Below are positions 15,760 through 30,687 of a DNA stretch of 64,000 nt, one piece after another. Under the pieces are notes generated by a model, which had not been told where the DNA came from, searched no databases, and saw only the letters and a program-made list of their open reading frames with translations. Source of the stretch: Vanilla planifolia (taxonomy: Eukaryota > Streptophyta > Magnoliopsida > Asparagales > Orchidaceae). Location: contig JAIUJO010000090.1 in assembly GCA_023846275.1 (NCBI GenBank), positions 1,945,759-2,009,758 of the forward strand. The letters are read 5' to 3'. The translations under genes and the position numbers were made by a program. Each line of letters starts with the position of its first letter. Position 1 is the first letter of the stretch.

Positions 15760-17686
15760 ATTTCTTTCAGATCACATAAGTGGTATATGGTGTGTGTTTT
15801 AGTTATTTTTTAGTTAATTATAATTCTTGTTCCATTGAAATTTGTTTTAACTCTTTTGTGTGATTTTCAAGATACATGTTTATTTGTTTATTTTTAAAAT
15901 TTTCAATCTATCTTCCTCAGTGATTGATATTGGTGCGACTCTTGATGAACGATCTTCTTAAGTCTGTTCACTATTATTTAAGGGTAAATTTTATTTATAT
16001 TGAAAAAATAGATTTAGAATTTTTATTCAATAAATTGATTTAGAACTATGGGAAATAATTACAAAACCATGCAATTTACCTATAGATTCACACAGAAGTG
16101 AAATTAAGACTTTTGGTGAACTTACTAGTTATTAAAGGAGAATGACGCAACTCAAAGCAAGAGCACTTAAGTACCTTCATTATGACATATCCTCAAGAGA
16201 ATTTGATCATGTTATGAATTAGAGTACCACACATGAAGTTTAGAAAAATTTGAAGTTACTTATGATGGCACTTCACAAGTAAATGAAACTAAAATAAATC
16301 TTCTTACACATGATTATGAGCATGTTAGAATTGATTTCATAGAAACGATAAAGAAGATGTTTATACAATCTATTAATATAACTAATGGTTTAGCAAATAT
16401 TAGAAAACTTCTTTGTAATGCAAAATTTTTAAGAAAAGTGATAATGATTCTTGCAAAAGTGATCTTTCCATTGTAATAAAGGTTGCCAAAGACATAAATA
16501 AGTTCATGTTGGATGAGCTATTGACAAAGTTATTAATAGTAGAAATTAAGATGAATAGAAGGGTTGAAGGGGGGCCTTCCACTTGTAAGAAAAAGCATGG
16601 AGCAAGAAAAGAGGAACCTTTGGATTTTAAAGCAAGGAAGGAAATTGCCAGATGCAGCATCAATCTCTTCAATGGATTTCGAGGAAATGGTAAACTTCCA
16701 TGTTAAAGGTTCAACAAAAATTTTGGTTAAACGTTTTGTAAATAGAAATTGTCAAAAGAAGAGGGGGAGAAGATGAAGGCATTGAGATGTTATGGTTGTG
16801 GTCAAACTAGCCATATTAGACCAAATTGTCCACAACTTAAAGAAACTAAAAGAAAAGATTAGAAAAAGAAGAGAATGAAGAATAAGAAAGGTTTTCATGT
16901 TACTATGAATGTTTCGAAGGATTATGACTCCACAACTTCAAATAAATAGGCGAAACATATGTCATGTTTCATGGCAAATGATGTTTCAAGCACATCTTTT
17001 GATGAAAAATAAGTGAGTGAGGTAAGAATTTGGCCTCACAATGTTCATCATAATAATTACACAAAAGTTATTAGTGATTTTACTTCTTTAACATGTGCAT
17101 ATAAAAAATTAAATAAGACATACAGTGAAAAGATCAATCTTCTTGATTTTTTGTGAAAGTATATGTTAATAAAAAAAATTCCTTGAATTGTGATGAGAAA
17201 TATTCCATGATTATTTAGAAAACTTTATTAAACCATGAAATTATAGTTTAAAAAAAATTACTTTCTTGAACATGCAACATTTTTATTGCTTCACATGGTG
17301 TTCATTTTTCTAAACATAAGGATATGCTTTCTTTTTAAAAGTGAAGGATAGCAAATATTATAATTAGGAAAAATAAAAATTAAAAGAAGGCATATCCATG
17401 GAACAAAGAAAACAAAATAATGCATAATATTATAATTAGGCAAAATAAAAATTGTATAAATTTTGCTTCTCCTTTAATGGTCTCCACATGGGAGAATGAA
17501 TATGGTTTAGATAAAACATAGATGAGTAATAAAGTGAGGGTAAGCATGTAGTAATAGATAGTATGTAACAAGGGAGAGCTTATATATTTTATTTTTCAAA
17601 CATCTTATAATTTATTAAATATATATTTTTACTTGTTATATTTTTTTGTAAACATTTATGTCCTGTCATCATCAAAAGGGGAGATA
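15760..17686 (+). mobile_element. U5: internal region with gag fossil
   Basis: Leader, then gag-like sequence from about 15,905 to 17,345: the UBN2-type body, the glutamate-rich segment near 16,550, 'SISSMDFEE' near 16,665 and a clearly readable zinc-knuckle region at 16,785 to 16,831 (pattern C-x2-C-x4-H-x4-C), then a basic stretch. The tail ends in the polypurine tract AAAAGGGGAGA at 17,674 to 17,684. Broken fossil. Confidence 0.8.
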
Positions 17687-19780
17687 ATAGATTCATACCT
17701 ATTATTTGATGACTCAAGCCTTAAATGTTAGCTTTTTATTCTAGTATGTTTGTTTAGCTTAGAATAGAATTACATGTAAAGAATAAATCATACACTTTGA
17801 AGATAGTGAATTGGTTGTCGTTAATGTATATTGGAGTGTTCAACAAGTTTTAAGGCATGAAGACATGCACATCAACTTTGATAAGGTTTTATTTTACTAT
17901 GAAATAAAATGTTAGCTTGTTGATTTTACGATAGTCTTATTCCGTATCAATTTCAAATTATATTTAGGAATCCAAATTATTTAATCATCTTCTTGATTGA
18001 GCAAAATAAATAGGATTCAAAGTTTTAATATCTCAATTCTTTCGTGGTTCAAATCCTACTTAAAACATTTGCTGATAAATATATTTTGGATCATTCTTTC
18101 CTTGGTTAAGTCATACTTTTTTATATTCTTGCCAAACATTACGTAAAGCTGAATATTAAAATTTTATTACAACAAAAGAATTCTATTAAAATTTTTATAA
18201 TTGAATAAATAAAAAAATTTATGCCACATCCCAAGTTGTTCTCAGATGCAAAGTAGTAGAGCTGGGCAGACCCAACCAAGAACAAAACAAGACTTTGGTT
18301 AGGAAACTATGGTAACCAAAATTGGTTGAGCCCATTCTAATTGATAAAGAATTCCTAAACCAAAGTAAGGAAGTGGATAGAGTGCTAGGAAACAGTCAAA
18401 CTAAGAATGTATGGGTCAGGTCAGACCAGTAAAAATTAGTATGCTATGAGTAAACCCAAGTGATCAATTCTAGAGCATACAAGGGGGAGCTAACCCCATT
18501 TAAGCTCCACATGATTCCTCTACCTAAATCTTTATAAATTCCAAACACCTATCATATCCTGTAATGTTGGTCTAAAATTCATTATGCTCACCTACATCAA
18601 AAACTTGCAGCACTCGGTGCCATCCGTTCACACATTTTTGTGAACGTATGATGGAGATCACCTCTATTTTTAAATAGTAAGCCTCATAGATTGTTCTCTG
18701 AATCCTATGATCTAGATCTAATACTAATTTTACTATTGATTAAGAAAATAATCCATATATTATCTGAATTTTTTTAGTGATTGAGATCTAATCAAGCTCG
18801 ATCCAACCATCCAGAACATGTCTGTCTTTACTGTGTTTCATCTAATAGTCAAGATCTCCTTGTTGCCAGTCTAAAGGCTCCAATCAATCCTACCGAATGA
18901 CTAAATAACTAACTTTTATATATGCCAATGAAGCGACCATTGTAGAATAATTTCTAAGCCATTTGGAAAAGCATTTTAGCCTTTTGGGCATCATCTTTTC
19001 TTGAAGCTTTAACTTTTCTTTCTAATGAGCATGACAAAACATTTTTCATAAATACCTAACAATTATGAATTACATAACAAATTTTGTGGAACAAGATTTT
19101 AAACTCTCAAAGAAGTGCCACAAAATGTTATACCACAATGATTTTTCTTTGGCAGCACCTACTGCTTATAACTTTTAGAAATTCCAAATTCTTTCAGCTA
19201 ATCCAAACTCTTCTAAGCATTTATTCTCTTAATTCTCTTCAACATTTTGATCTCTTAGGGCCTCTTCATATTTATAAACAAGCTTTCAATTTCTGGCTAT
19301 ATTTTTCTTTTTCTTTTGGGTTTGATGGCCTGACATTTACCAAAACCTTGGTTTAGTTTGCTCTCATATAAAACAGGGTTATGGTTAAGTTCATAAAAGT
19401 TTGGGTTGCAGTTGATCCCATAAAAGTAATTATGCTCGAGGTGAACCATAGGTAAAAATGGTAAGCAAGTCTAAGGTGAATGTTAAAGAAAATCTCAAGT
19501 TGTAACCCTTTTATTAGTAGATTTTTTCCTAGCCTCAGGTTTGATTAGACATCGATTCTAGTTTAAACCAACCATCCTAAAATATTTGTGCATCATTTCA
19601 AGTTTTATTTTCATTATAAAAATTATAAATTAATATATTTGTTAATCAAAATTTTTCATAAGCATAAAGTCATTTTTATATCAAAAAATTGAAAAAATAG
19701 TGCAATAAAAAAATTAGCAAAAATAGTTTAAAACTACATTTCATCCCTCTTATGAGATTCGTACACTTGTTTTCACTTGA
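17687..19780 (+). repeat. L5: full-length LTR (about 2.1 kb)
   Basis: Lies between the polypurine tract at 17,674 and the primer site at 19,783. Shows the hairpin-like 'tatgggtcaggtcagacc' at about 18,411, the GATC-word block and a weaker TATA-like CATAAATA at 19,047. Confidence 0.78.
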
Positions 19781-21214
19781 TTTGGTATCACAGTGGGTTT
19801 CTTACATAAATTGAGTCAAACCTCTTCGGTCATGTGTTGTGTGCATTTCAATTATTTTGATTAAGAATTTTTATTTTCATTTATGCTGCATATTGACCTA
19901 AATTTCTCTTTTATCACTTTGGTGTGCATTGAAATATATGTGTTTATTAGCTAATTTTTTAAGTTTTCAAAATGTATTCATCCATGATTGATACTAGTGC
20001 GACACTTGATGAAGGATCTACTCGAGTTAGTCCATCATTATAAAAGGGTGAAATTTATTTATATTCCAAAGATAGAATAAGAAGTTTTTTCAACAAATTG
20101 ATTTAGAACTCTAGAAAATATTTACAAAATCATGTGATTTACCTTGACATTCATACACAATTGATATTAAGCCTTTTAGTGAACCTAGATGTGATCAAAA
20201 GAGAACAGCACAATTCAATGGATGACACCCCAAATACCATCACAGTGGCAAATCTCCATGCTAATTTAATTAAGTTATAAATTTGCATACCGCATATGAA
20301 GTTTAGAAAAAAATAGAAGTTACTTATGAAGTTACTTAAAATGTAAAAGAAATTAAAAATAAATCTTCATAGAAATGCTTTGAACCACGTACAATGGATA
20401 TTGGAGAAACTTTAAAAAGGATGTTTATTTGATTTTCTAATGTTACTAATTGTTTAGTATTTCTTTGAAAAGTGGTTTTTAATGAAGCACTTAAAAGAAA
20501 AGTTCTAAGGATTCTACCCAAAGAGTATGATTCTAATGTCGTGATAATAATGGCAATCTAAGAAATAAATAAGGTAATGTTGGATGTGCTACTTGGAGAA
20601 TTATTAATGGCCAAAATTGAGATGAATAAAAGGGATAAGGAGGAGGCTTCCACTTGTAAGCCAAAGCATGGTTAAAGAAAAGAGAAATCATTGGCATTTA
20701 AACCAAGCAAGGAAACTTTAGATGCTATATAAATCCCTTTATGTATTTGGAGGAAGTGGTACATTTCATGTTAAAAGACTACCAAAAATTCGATAAAAAC
20801 TTTTTTAAATAGGAATTTACAAAGAAGAAAACAAGGGAAAAGGTGAAGTGATCGAGATGTTATGATTAATGAGTCAATCATGAAAATCTTTAATAAAAAA
20901 TTAATTTATGTGATGATGAATCTTCAATTATAAAGAAGGGGATCTCAAGAAACAAAGATAAGAAAATATTGTAAAACAAAAAATGTCTAAACTTCACTTA
21001 CATTTTGATGTGATTATAGGAGGAGAATTAACATGATTTAGATAAAATTGATGTTAGTCCAAAAGTTAGGCGAGCATGTACTAAAGGAGAGCATAAAAAT
21101 ATCGAAAAGCATATACATTTTATTTTAACTACCTTGTGTAAATTATGAAAAGTATATATTCGCTTATTTTTTTTTCTAAACATTATTATGGCATCATTAT
21201 AAAAAAGGATAGAT
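19781..21214 (+). mobile_element. U6: internal region with partial gag fossil
   Basis: Primer-site-like TGGTATCACAG at 19,783 to 19,793, then the standard leader. Gag-like sequence from about 19,972 to 20,865 includes the UBN2-type body and the basic tract. It is followed by the tail ('atgagtcaatcatgaaaatc') and a purine tract near 21,200. Shorter than U7 to U9. Broken fossil. Confidence 0.72.
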
Positions 21215-23456
21215 TATTGAGTCATGCTTATGTCTAATAAGTCAGGCCTTAAAATTTTAAGATTTTATTCTAATGAGCTCGCTTAGTATGACATAGGCTT
21301 GCATATAAGAAATAAGTCATTTACTTTTGTAAAAAGTGTATTAGCAGTTTTTTATGTACTTTGAAAGTAGTCAACAAATTTCAAAGATTGAAGACATGTA
21401 CATTAGCTTTGATAAAATAGTTTGTTATCTTGTTGATTTAAGTACTCTTCTTTAATGTCAATTCTAAATCATATTTACTCCTTTAAATTATTCAACCATC
21501 TTATTGGTTTTTTAAACAAAAAGGATTATATTTTTAAATATCTTAATTTTATTTCGGGTTCAAATCTTACATAAAACATTTCTTAATAATTTTATCTTGA
21601 AATCATTCCTTCTATAGTTAAATCATATTTTTGTTTTATTACCAAATTGCAAGTTAGGATAAACATTAAATCTTGATTACATCAAAACATCATTCTATTT
21701 AAATTTTCATAATTAAATAAATAAACAAAATATGCCATACCTCAAGCTACGCCTAAATGCAAATCAACAGGCCGGCCTGAGCAAGGACTACCAAGCCTCA
21801 GGACAGGTAACGGTCCGTAAAAGATAAGTTCATGTCCGTTTTTTCTAATGAAACATTATTAAACCTAGTATGATAAGGCAGTGCATAGAAAGTGTAGCAA
21901 AACTTCAACTAACTATGTATAGATTGAGTTAGGCCCTTATAAAACGATATGTTGCAAGTATGCACAGGTGAACAATTTTCGAGACCATAAGGGGAACATA
22001 ATAGCATTTAGGCTCTGCATGAAACCTCCATCAAAGTGTTTATAAATTAAAAATAGCTAATATTCTTTGTAATATAGGAATAAAATCCCTTGTACCCATC
22101 TACATTAAAAAACAGTAGCACTTAGTACTGTTTGATAGCACAGTTTTGCCATCGCAAGATGGAGATTGCCTCCACCATTAAATAGTGAGCTCGATAGATC
22201 CAATCATCCGTTTGATGACCTAAATGAAAGGTTACTGCTTCACCCATTCTAGTAGATTTATTCATTTGGCGACTGTGATATTGTTTGACTTCATCTGACG
22301 AATATTTTTTCTATTTCAAATAATCTATCTTTGATTTGAATGTCTATATCTCTTTTATTTCAATACTAACGTCCAAATCTAATAAGAATTTTTTCATTGA
22401 TTATTCAAACAATCAAGAACTAATCTCAATTGATCAAGTGACTAAGATATAACGAAGCTCGATCCAACTGTCTAGAACATATCGAAATTTATAGCATTTG
22501 ATCATACTACAGATATTGCTTCTGAGTCAATCCAATGGCTCCAATCAATTCTATCTAATGGGCTAAAAAAGTAATTGTTATACGTAGAAATCTCTTTTGT
22601 GATCTCTTTAGGAAAATCAATTTTAGCTTTTTTGTAGCAGCTTTTCAAACATCTTTTACTTGTCTTTCTAAAGGCTACAAGAAACATTTTTTGGTAGACA
22701 CCTAATCATTATGAATGAAATAAAAGATGATTGTGAAAAAGATTTTACCATCATAAATAAGGGTTGTACCAAATTATACTAGCACAAATTTCCCCAGAAA
22801 GCTCCTATAACTTACCACTACTAGAAATTTAAAAGTCTTTCAACTCTGCCAAATAATTCTAACCCTTCATTCTCTTAATTCTCTTCATAGTTATTAGTTC
22901 TTTGTGCTTTTGTTTATTTATCAACAAACACAAGAAAAATTTGTACAATTTTATCAAACATTAATTTCTTGTTTTATTTTGGTTTTTTTTTGGGTAGCGT
23001 GGCATGACATTTTTGAAAGCCTGAGTTTGGTTTGATCTTGTTAAAAATGAGTTAAGGTTGGGCTAGTTAAGGCCCACGTTATTGTTGAACCCATAAAACC
23101 TGGTAGGATGCAGGTGAGTCATAAGAAAAAATCTCAAGTAGGTTGAAGATAAATCATAAAGAAAAACCTCACGTTGTAACCCTTTCATTAGTGGAGTTTC
23201 TTCCTGACCTTTATTGGGGGAGCACGTAGCTTTGAATTTTAGCCAAAATACCTATAATTTTTGTTATTCCATTTTAACTTTTGTTTTTTGTAAAAATTAT
23301 AAATTAGTATATTTTTAAATTAATTTTTTAAATACAAAAATAATTATTTTTTAACTAATATTTGAAAAGTAAATACAATCAAAAATTAAACTAAAGTAGT
23401 TTAAAATAATAACTCACCTTCCACTTGTGGAATTCACACACTCATTTTCACTTCAA
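21215..23456 (+). repeat. L6: full-length LTR (about 2.2 kb)
   Basis: Begins TATTGAGTCA and ends 'cacttca' just before the primer site at 23,458. Collinear with L2. Contains the G+C-richer patch near 21,760 to 21,800 and the paired short repeats at about 23,105 to 23,180. The TATA position is not well conserved. Confidence 0.78.
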
Positions 23457-26029
23457 TTGGTATAGGAGTAGGTTCCTTACATAAAGTGAGTCAAATCACA
23501 TGGGTGGTCCATCAAGTGCATTTCAATTATTGTTTCTTAGTTTTCTTAATTATCATTTTTGTTACACACTATTTTAAATCTCTTTTATCACAACTGTGTG
23601 ATTTACAAAATATACGTTTTTTTGTTTAGTTCTTAAGTTATAAATATTTCTTCATCAATGATTGATATTGATGCTATAGTTGATGAAGAATCTTCTTTAA
23701 TAAGTACACCACATTTAAGGTTTAATTTCATTTATATTGGAAATGTAGACTTAGAATTTTTATAGAGTCAATTAATTTAAAAGTTTGGAAAATACTTGCT
23801 AAACCATATGATTTATCTTGGGATTCTTGCAAAATAGAAATTGTCTATTAATAAACTAAGTAGTGATCAAAAGATAATGACACAACTCAATGAAACAGCA
23901 CTGAACTATGTACATTGTGGCATATGTCCAAGTAAATTAAATAAAGTTATGAGTTTCCATGCCACACATGAGGTTGGAAAAAAATTAGAAGTTACTTATG
24001 ATGACACTCCACAAGTTAAAGAAACTAAAATAAATTTTCTTACACATTAATATGAGCTATTGAGAATGGTAATGGGAGAAACTATAAGGAAGATGCTTAT
24101 GTGATTTACCAATATAACTAATGGATTAACAATGCTTGGAAAAGTCCTTTTTAATATAGAACTTATAAGAAAAGTATTAAGGATTCTACCTAAAGAGTTT
24201 GATCCTCTTACCATGACAAAAAAAAGTTGACCAAAGATATCAATAAGCTTAAGTTGGATAAGTTACTTTTGAAATTGTTAATGACTAAAACTGAGATGAG
24301 TAGTGGGTTTGAAGAGGTGTTTTTTGCTTGCAAGCCAAAGCATGAAGCAAGAAGCTAGGAACCATTGCCATTTTAGGCAAGCATGGAAAATTTATATGCG
24401 ACATCGATCTCTCCTATGGATTTTGTCGAAATGGTAAATTTTCGTGATAAATTTTTAATAAAAAAATTGGCAAAATGTGTTGTAAATAGGAATTGGCAAA
24501 AGAAGAATAGAAGTGTGAAGATGAAGGCAACAAGAGGTTATGTTTGCTGTCATACTTAACATGTAAGATGACATTGTCCACAACTCAAATAAACTAAAAG
24601 ATTCTTTAAGAAAAATAAGAGATTGAAGAAGAAGAAAGCTTTTTGAGCTACATGGAGTGTTTTGGATGATTCTAATGGAACTACCTCAAAAATTGAGGAC
24701 AAAGTGATGTTATGCTTTCATGTAAAATCATGATTTAGGTGCATGTAGTGAAAAAAGCTATTGACATAAGCACTTGTCCTTGTGAAATTCTTGAAAATAA
24801 TTACACAAAATTCATTAATACTTTAACTTCTTTAATGTGTATAAATAAAAAAATAAAAAAATTTCTATAGGGGAAAAGATTATATTTCTCGATTTTTTCA
24901 TGAAAAATGATTAGCACAAGAATAAAAATGATTCAAATTTGTGATGAAACAATTCCAAGATTATTTAGAATTCTTCATTCAAAGAAGAAATTACTAGTTT
25001 AGGAAAAATTTACTTTCTTGAACATGTAAAATTTTCTAATGCTTCTTATGGTTTTCATTTTTTTAAACATAAGGTTATGTCTTCTTTTGAGCGCATGCAA
25101 AACATTTCAAATGTTACCTGCTTCTATTGTAATAGAAAAGCACATACCACCAAGAATTGTAAAATTAAAAAAATATTTCTAGTTGAAAAATCTTGTTTTG
25201 AAAGGGTAATTAAGAATCACAATACTAATGCTCTCATAACAAATGTTAGTTGCCAACCCAAGCTTGCTTGGTTTCTAAAGGTTAAAAATGAAGAACTTAA
25301 TGTAAGGTGTCTCTACCATCATGGCATCAAGATAAAGTTTGTAAGAAACATTTTTACTATGGAATATTAGACTTCATGTTAATTTTAATTTCTTGGAAAG
25401 TGATAGACAATATAAATATTTGTAGCATGATAAAGTCAATAATTGTGAGGAAATCAATATGATAGTTTTTTCATGAGATTCTTTGACAAATTATGATTTG
25501 ATTCACTTACAAGTTCTTATTCAAAATTGCAAATATTGTATAGCTTATGATAAAATTTAATTTATTTAATGAGTTCTTTTTATTGAAATAAAAAGTAAAT
25601 ATTAAAAATTCTATTAATTTGATTAGAGACTTAGAAAAATAAACATATATATATTTATTGTTTGATGATTTAATCATATAAATATTTAATAAAAAACATA
25701 AATTATGTGTTGATGAATCTTTAGTTGAAGAAGGTGATTGCAAGGAATAAAGACAGCAAAATAATGCATAAGTTAATTATTACATAAAATAAAAATTGTG
25801 TAAATTTCACTTTCTCTTTGATGGTGTCGAAGAGGAAGAACGAATATGATTTAGATAAAATTTAGATTAGTCATAAACTTAGGGGGTGCATCTAGCAAAA
25901 GAGAGTGTGAAGTAAGGGTGAGTATATGTATATTATTTTTAATACGTTTTATTGTTTATTAAATATATGTTTTTACTAGTTATATTTTTATCTAAACATT
26001 CATGTCCTGTCATCATCAAAAGAAGGGGA
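23457..26029 (+). mobile_element. U7: full-length internal region with gag fossil
   Basis: One of the three most complete copies (about 2.57 kb). Primer site TGGTATAGGAG at 23,458; leader; gag fossil at about 23,645 to 25,375. Visible parts are the UBN2-type N-terminal body to about 24,230, the linker, a first knuckle area near 24,535 to 24,580, an acidic/coiled-coil-like spacer, and a well-readable second knuckle near 25,113 to 25,170 (C-x2-C-x4-H-x4-C, followed by KIKK). After gag come about 630 bases of A+T-rich tail and the polypurine tract near 26,016 to 26,028. No pol domain is seen. Broken fossil. Confidence 0.82.
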
Positions 26030-28217
26030 TTATGGAGTCACTCATGTGATTGATATGTCATGCCTTAAATGTCTAACATTTTATTTTAATAGGCTAATTT
26101 AATGAGAAGCAAGTTTGCATTTAAAGTACAATCCATACACTTTTGAAGATATTGAATTAGTGGTCTTCGTAATTACCTTGCAGTGTTCAGTATGTTTTAA
26201 GGATTGAAGACATACGTATTCGCTTTTATAAGGTTTTTCTTTACTATGAATTTGAATTTTAACATATTGATTTTAAGGCAATCTTATTTTGTATAAATTT
26301 AAAATAATTTTTAGGAATCTAAATTATTCAATCATCTTCTAGATTTAAAAATAAATAGAATTCAATTTTTTAATATCTCAATTCATTTTGAGTTTCAAAT
26401 CCTACTTGAACAATTTATTGATAATTCTTTTTTGAATAATTTGTTTCTTTGTTAAATTATATTTTTTTTATTCATTTCAAATTAGCTTATTGTTAAATCT
26501 TGATTACATCAAAAAATAATTCTATCGAAAATTTCATGATTAAATAAATAAAAAAGTTAATGTTACATCTTAAGCTATGTTAGAATCCCAAGCAATGGGT
26601 AGACAAAAGGAAGTGCTCACAAGCCTCGGGTCAGGAAAAGCTCAAAACAAATTTTGATCAAGCCTTTCATACCAGACAATAAATTCTTGAATTGCATTGG
26701 GTAAATTAGTGGATGGAGAGCAAAGAAACACTTGAAATAAGCACATACGGTTTTGGTCGAACCTGTATAAATTTTTATGTTACGAGTACATGCAAGCAAT
26801 CATTTCTATCCAACACAAGCAAGAGATACCCTCATTTAGTATGTGTGTGAAATCTATTCCAGCATGTCTATAAAATCCAAACGACTATCGTTCCTTACAA
26901 TTTGAGATGAAAATCCCTTGTGCCCATCTTCATTCCAAACCGAACTATACGCCTTTCGGGCATGCATTTTCGTGGTCACACAGAGTAGATTACCTCCACC
27001 TTTAATTAGTGAGCTTAATTGATGCATAAGTCCAATTTATGAATTGATCGAATGCATACTACTTTATCCGCCATAACCGAATAACGCATCCAATGGTAAT
27101 CATCTCTTTAGACGACATCGGATGGCTATTTTTTGTTCCACTATTTGAAATAATTTATCCTTAATCTAATGTTGAGATCTCTCGTGTTTGAATCCTACAT
27201 TCCACATCTAATCAATCTTATTATAACTGTGAAGAACACATCCACCATTAAAATGCTGAATTGGATGATCAAGGTCTTTCTTGTATCGATTCACAGCTCA
27301 AGTTAACCCTATTTAACTTCTAATTAACTGATAGTTATATATGACATTATAAAAGCCATTTTAGAATATAAATAATGAGTCATTTGGAAAATATTTTAGG
27401 CTATTTGACAAAAGCTTTTCAAACCGAGTTTACTTGTCTTTCATGTCAACTTTTTCTATAAATACCTAATAATTTTGAATGAAATAACAAATGAACATGA
27501 AAAAGATTTTTGCATCTCAAAGAAGGGCTCTATAATATTCTACTTGCAAAAATTTCCTTAGGAACACTTATTGCTTAGGACAACTAGAAATTCCAAATTC
27601 TTCAAGTTTAGTCAGATTCTTCCGTGTTTTTCTTTTTTTTAACTTTCTTCATCATTTTGAGCTCTTTATGCTTTTTATATTTATCAACAAGCATATGAAA
27701 ATTTGTATAATTTTTCAAAACGAAAGTTTCTTCTTGTAGTTTTTTCTTTTTGGATAGATAGCCCAACATTTGCAAATGCTTATGCTTAGTTTGATCTCAT
27801 AAAAAAAACCAGCTATGGTTGAGCTCATAAGATCATTAGTTATAGTTGAACCAGTTACATTTAGTATGTTTGAGGTGAACCACAGTGGAAAGTCTCATAT
27901 AGATCGGAGGTGAACTATAAAGAAAAAACCTCAAGTTGTAATCGCTTTATTAGAGAAGTTTTTTCTCAACCTTGATCGGGGTTGGACGGAGATTTAGTAT
28001 GAACTAAATCACCTAAACAATTTTGTGAACTACTCGAACTATTATTTTCATTATTAAAACTATAAATTAATATATTTATAAATAAAAACTTTTTATAAAT
28101 ATAAAGCTATTATTATAATGAATTTTAGAAATTAAATACAACAAAAAAATTAGCAAAAATAATTTAAAACAATAGTTATCCCATTCTTCTATGATTCACA
28201 CAATTATTTTAACTTCA
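26030..28217 (+). repeat. L7: full-length LTR (about 2.2 kb)
   Basis: Starts 'tatggagtcactcatgtg' and ends 'aacttcaa' before the primer-site position at 28,219. TATA box at 27,457; paired short repeats at about 27,868 to 27,945. Confidence 0.8.
27457..27464 (+). promoter_or_regulatory. TATA box of LTR L7
   Basis: TATAAATA in 'tttttctataaatacctaat', with 'gaatgaaataacaaatgaac' just downstream. This is the best-preserved promoter context in the array. Confidence 0.6.
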
Positions 28218-30641
28218 ATTGCTATAAGAGCAATTTATTATATAAAGTGCGTTAAAACACTTGGGTGATCCATCATGTATATTTTAATTATTTTTTAAGT
28301 TTTCTTATTTATCATTTTAGTTGCATACCAACCTAAATTTCTCTTTTATCATATATATGTTCTTTCCCAAATACGTGTTTTTTACTTCACTTCTTAAGTC
28401 TTCAATTTGTCTTCATCAATGGTTGATATTGATGCGACACTTGATGAAGAATCTTCTTTAGTTTGTCCACAATTATTTACAAGTCAATTTTATTTAAATT
28501 AAAAAATATGATTTTTAATTTTTATTCAATAAATCAATTTAAAACCTTGTAAAATACTTACTAAACCTTGTGACTTACCTAAGGATTCATACATAATTAA
28601 AATTAGGCCTTTTAGGGAACTTATATGTGCTCAAATGAGAATCACAAAACTCATTTGAACGACAGTCAACTACCTTCATTATGGGACATCACCAAGTGAA
28701 TTAAATCGAGTGAAGAATTTCCAGAATGCACATGAAGTTTGAAAAAAATTTGAAATTACTTATTAAGTCTCTTCACATGTAAAAAAAACTAAAATAAATC
28801 ATGTTGCATATAAGTGTGGGCTATTGAGAATGGATATCGGAGAAACTTTAATGATGATGTTCATGCAATTTACTAATCTATCAAATGGATTATAAAATCT
28901 TGGAAAAGTGCTTTCTAATTCTGAACTTATAAGAAAAGTGCTAAGGATTCTTCCCAAAGAGTATGATCCTCTTGCCACAATGATAAAGGTAGTTAAAAGC
29001 AAAATAAGCTCATGTTTGATGAGGTACTTGGAGAATTATTAACGACCAAAATTAAGATGAATAGAATGGTTCAAGAGGAAGCTTCCACTTTTAATTGAAG
29101 GGATGGAACAAAAAAAGAGGACCTTTTGCACTTAATGCAAGCAAAGAAGATTCAGCTTCAGTAATGATCTCTTCTATGGATTTTTACGAAGCCATAAATT
29201 TTCATGTTAAAGGTCAGCAAAAAATTTTGGCAAAAAGTTTTGTAAGCAAGAATATGAAAAGAAGAAAAGGGAGAGGATAAAGCCATCAAGAAGTTACGAT
29301 TTTCATCCATTAGGCCATATTACACCATGTTGTCCACAACTCAAAGAAACTAAAAAAGATGTGTGAAAGAAGAGAATGGGACGAAGAAAGCCTTTCAAGC
29401 TACTTTGTGTTTTTCAGAAGATTATAACTCCACAACTTTAAATAATGAGATAGAAAGGATGTTGTGGCTCATGGCAAATAATGATTACAGCACATCTAGT
29501 GAAGAAAAAGAAACAAATGTTCTAAGCACTTGGCACCATGACGTTCTTGAAAATAATTTCAAATAAATCATTATTGCTTTCATTAAAAAAGTTTTGAAAT
29601 AAAAAAATCAATCTTCAGGGATTTTTCATTAAAGAAATAAGAAAACAAATAGAATTACTTCAAATTTAAGAGGAAAAATATTCCATGATTATTGAGAAAT
29701 CTTCATTGATAAATGAAATTACTAGTTCAAAAGTAAAAATTTACTTTCTTGGGCATTTAAAATTTTTTAATGCTTCATATGGTTCTCATTATTTTAAACA
29801 TAAGGATATGTTTTCTTTTGAACACATGTAAAACATTTCAAATATTACATGCTCCTATTGTTTAAGAAAATGTCACACCAACAAATATTGTAAAATTAAG
29901 AAAAATATTTTAGGGTCAAAATATTGTTGAAAAAGGGTAATGAAGAATGACTTTATAAATTCTCACATAATGAATGTTAGTAGTAAACCCAAGCTTACAT
30001 GGTTTTCGTACATTTGAGAATAGAGAACTTAACGTAAAGAGTCTTTACAATTATGTTATGAAGATATAATTTGTAAGAGAAATTTTTAGGATGGAAACTT
30101 ATTAAGCTTAGCTTTAATTTTAATTTCTTAGAAGGCATTATATATAATTATATGATGAAAAATTCAATAATTTTGAGGAAGTCAATATCATAGTTATTTC
30201 ATAAGATTCCTTGAGAAAATATGATTAGATTCAATTAAAATGTCATATTAAGAATTCAAATTTTGAATAGTTTATTAGAAAATTTAGTTGACTCAATTAG
30301 TTTTTTTGTAAAATATAAAGAGACCATTAAAAATCTTCTTAATTACATATGAGAATTAGAAAGATAAAAAATATATATAATGTTTGATGAGTTAATCAAA
30401 AAAATATTTCAAAAAACATTAAAATTATGTGTTGATGAATCTTGAACTAAAGAAGGGGATTCCATGGAACAAAGATAAGAAAACAATGCATAAAATAATA
30501 ATTATGAAAAATAAAAACTCTATCAATTGAACTTCCCTTTTGATGATGTCAAAGGGGGAGTGAATATTATTCAAATTAAAATTTTTATTAGTCATAAAGC
30601 AATGAGGAGCCTACAGTAAAAGAAAGTATGAAGTATGGGAG

Positions 30642-30687
<46 letters not shown>

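Noticed and set aside
25077-25370. Possible small host zinc-finger gene (CCHC motif)
   Set aside because: The motif sits at the second-knuckle position of the gag fossil in U7 and recurs at the same place in other units, so it belongs to the retrotransposon.
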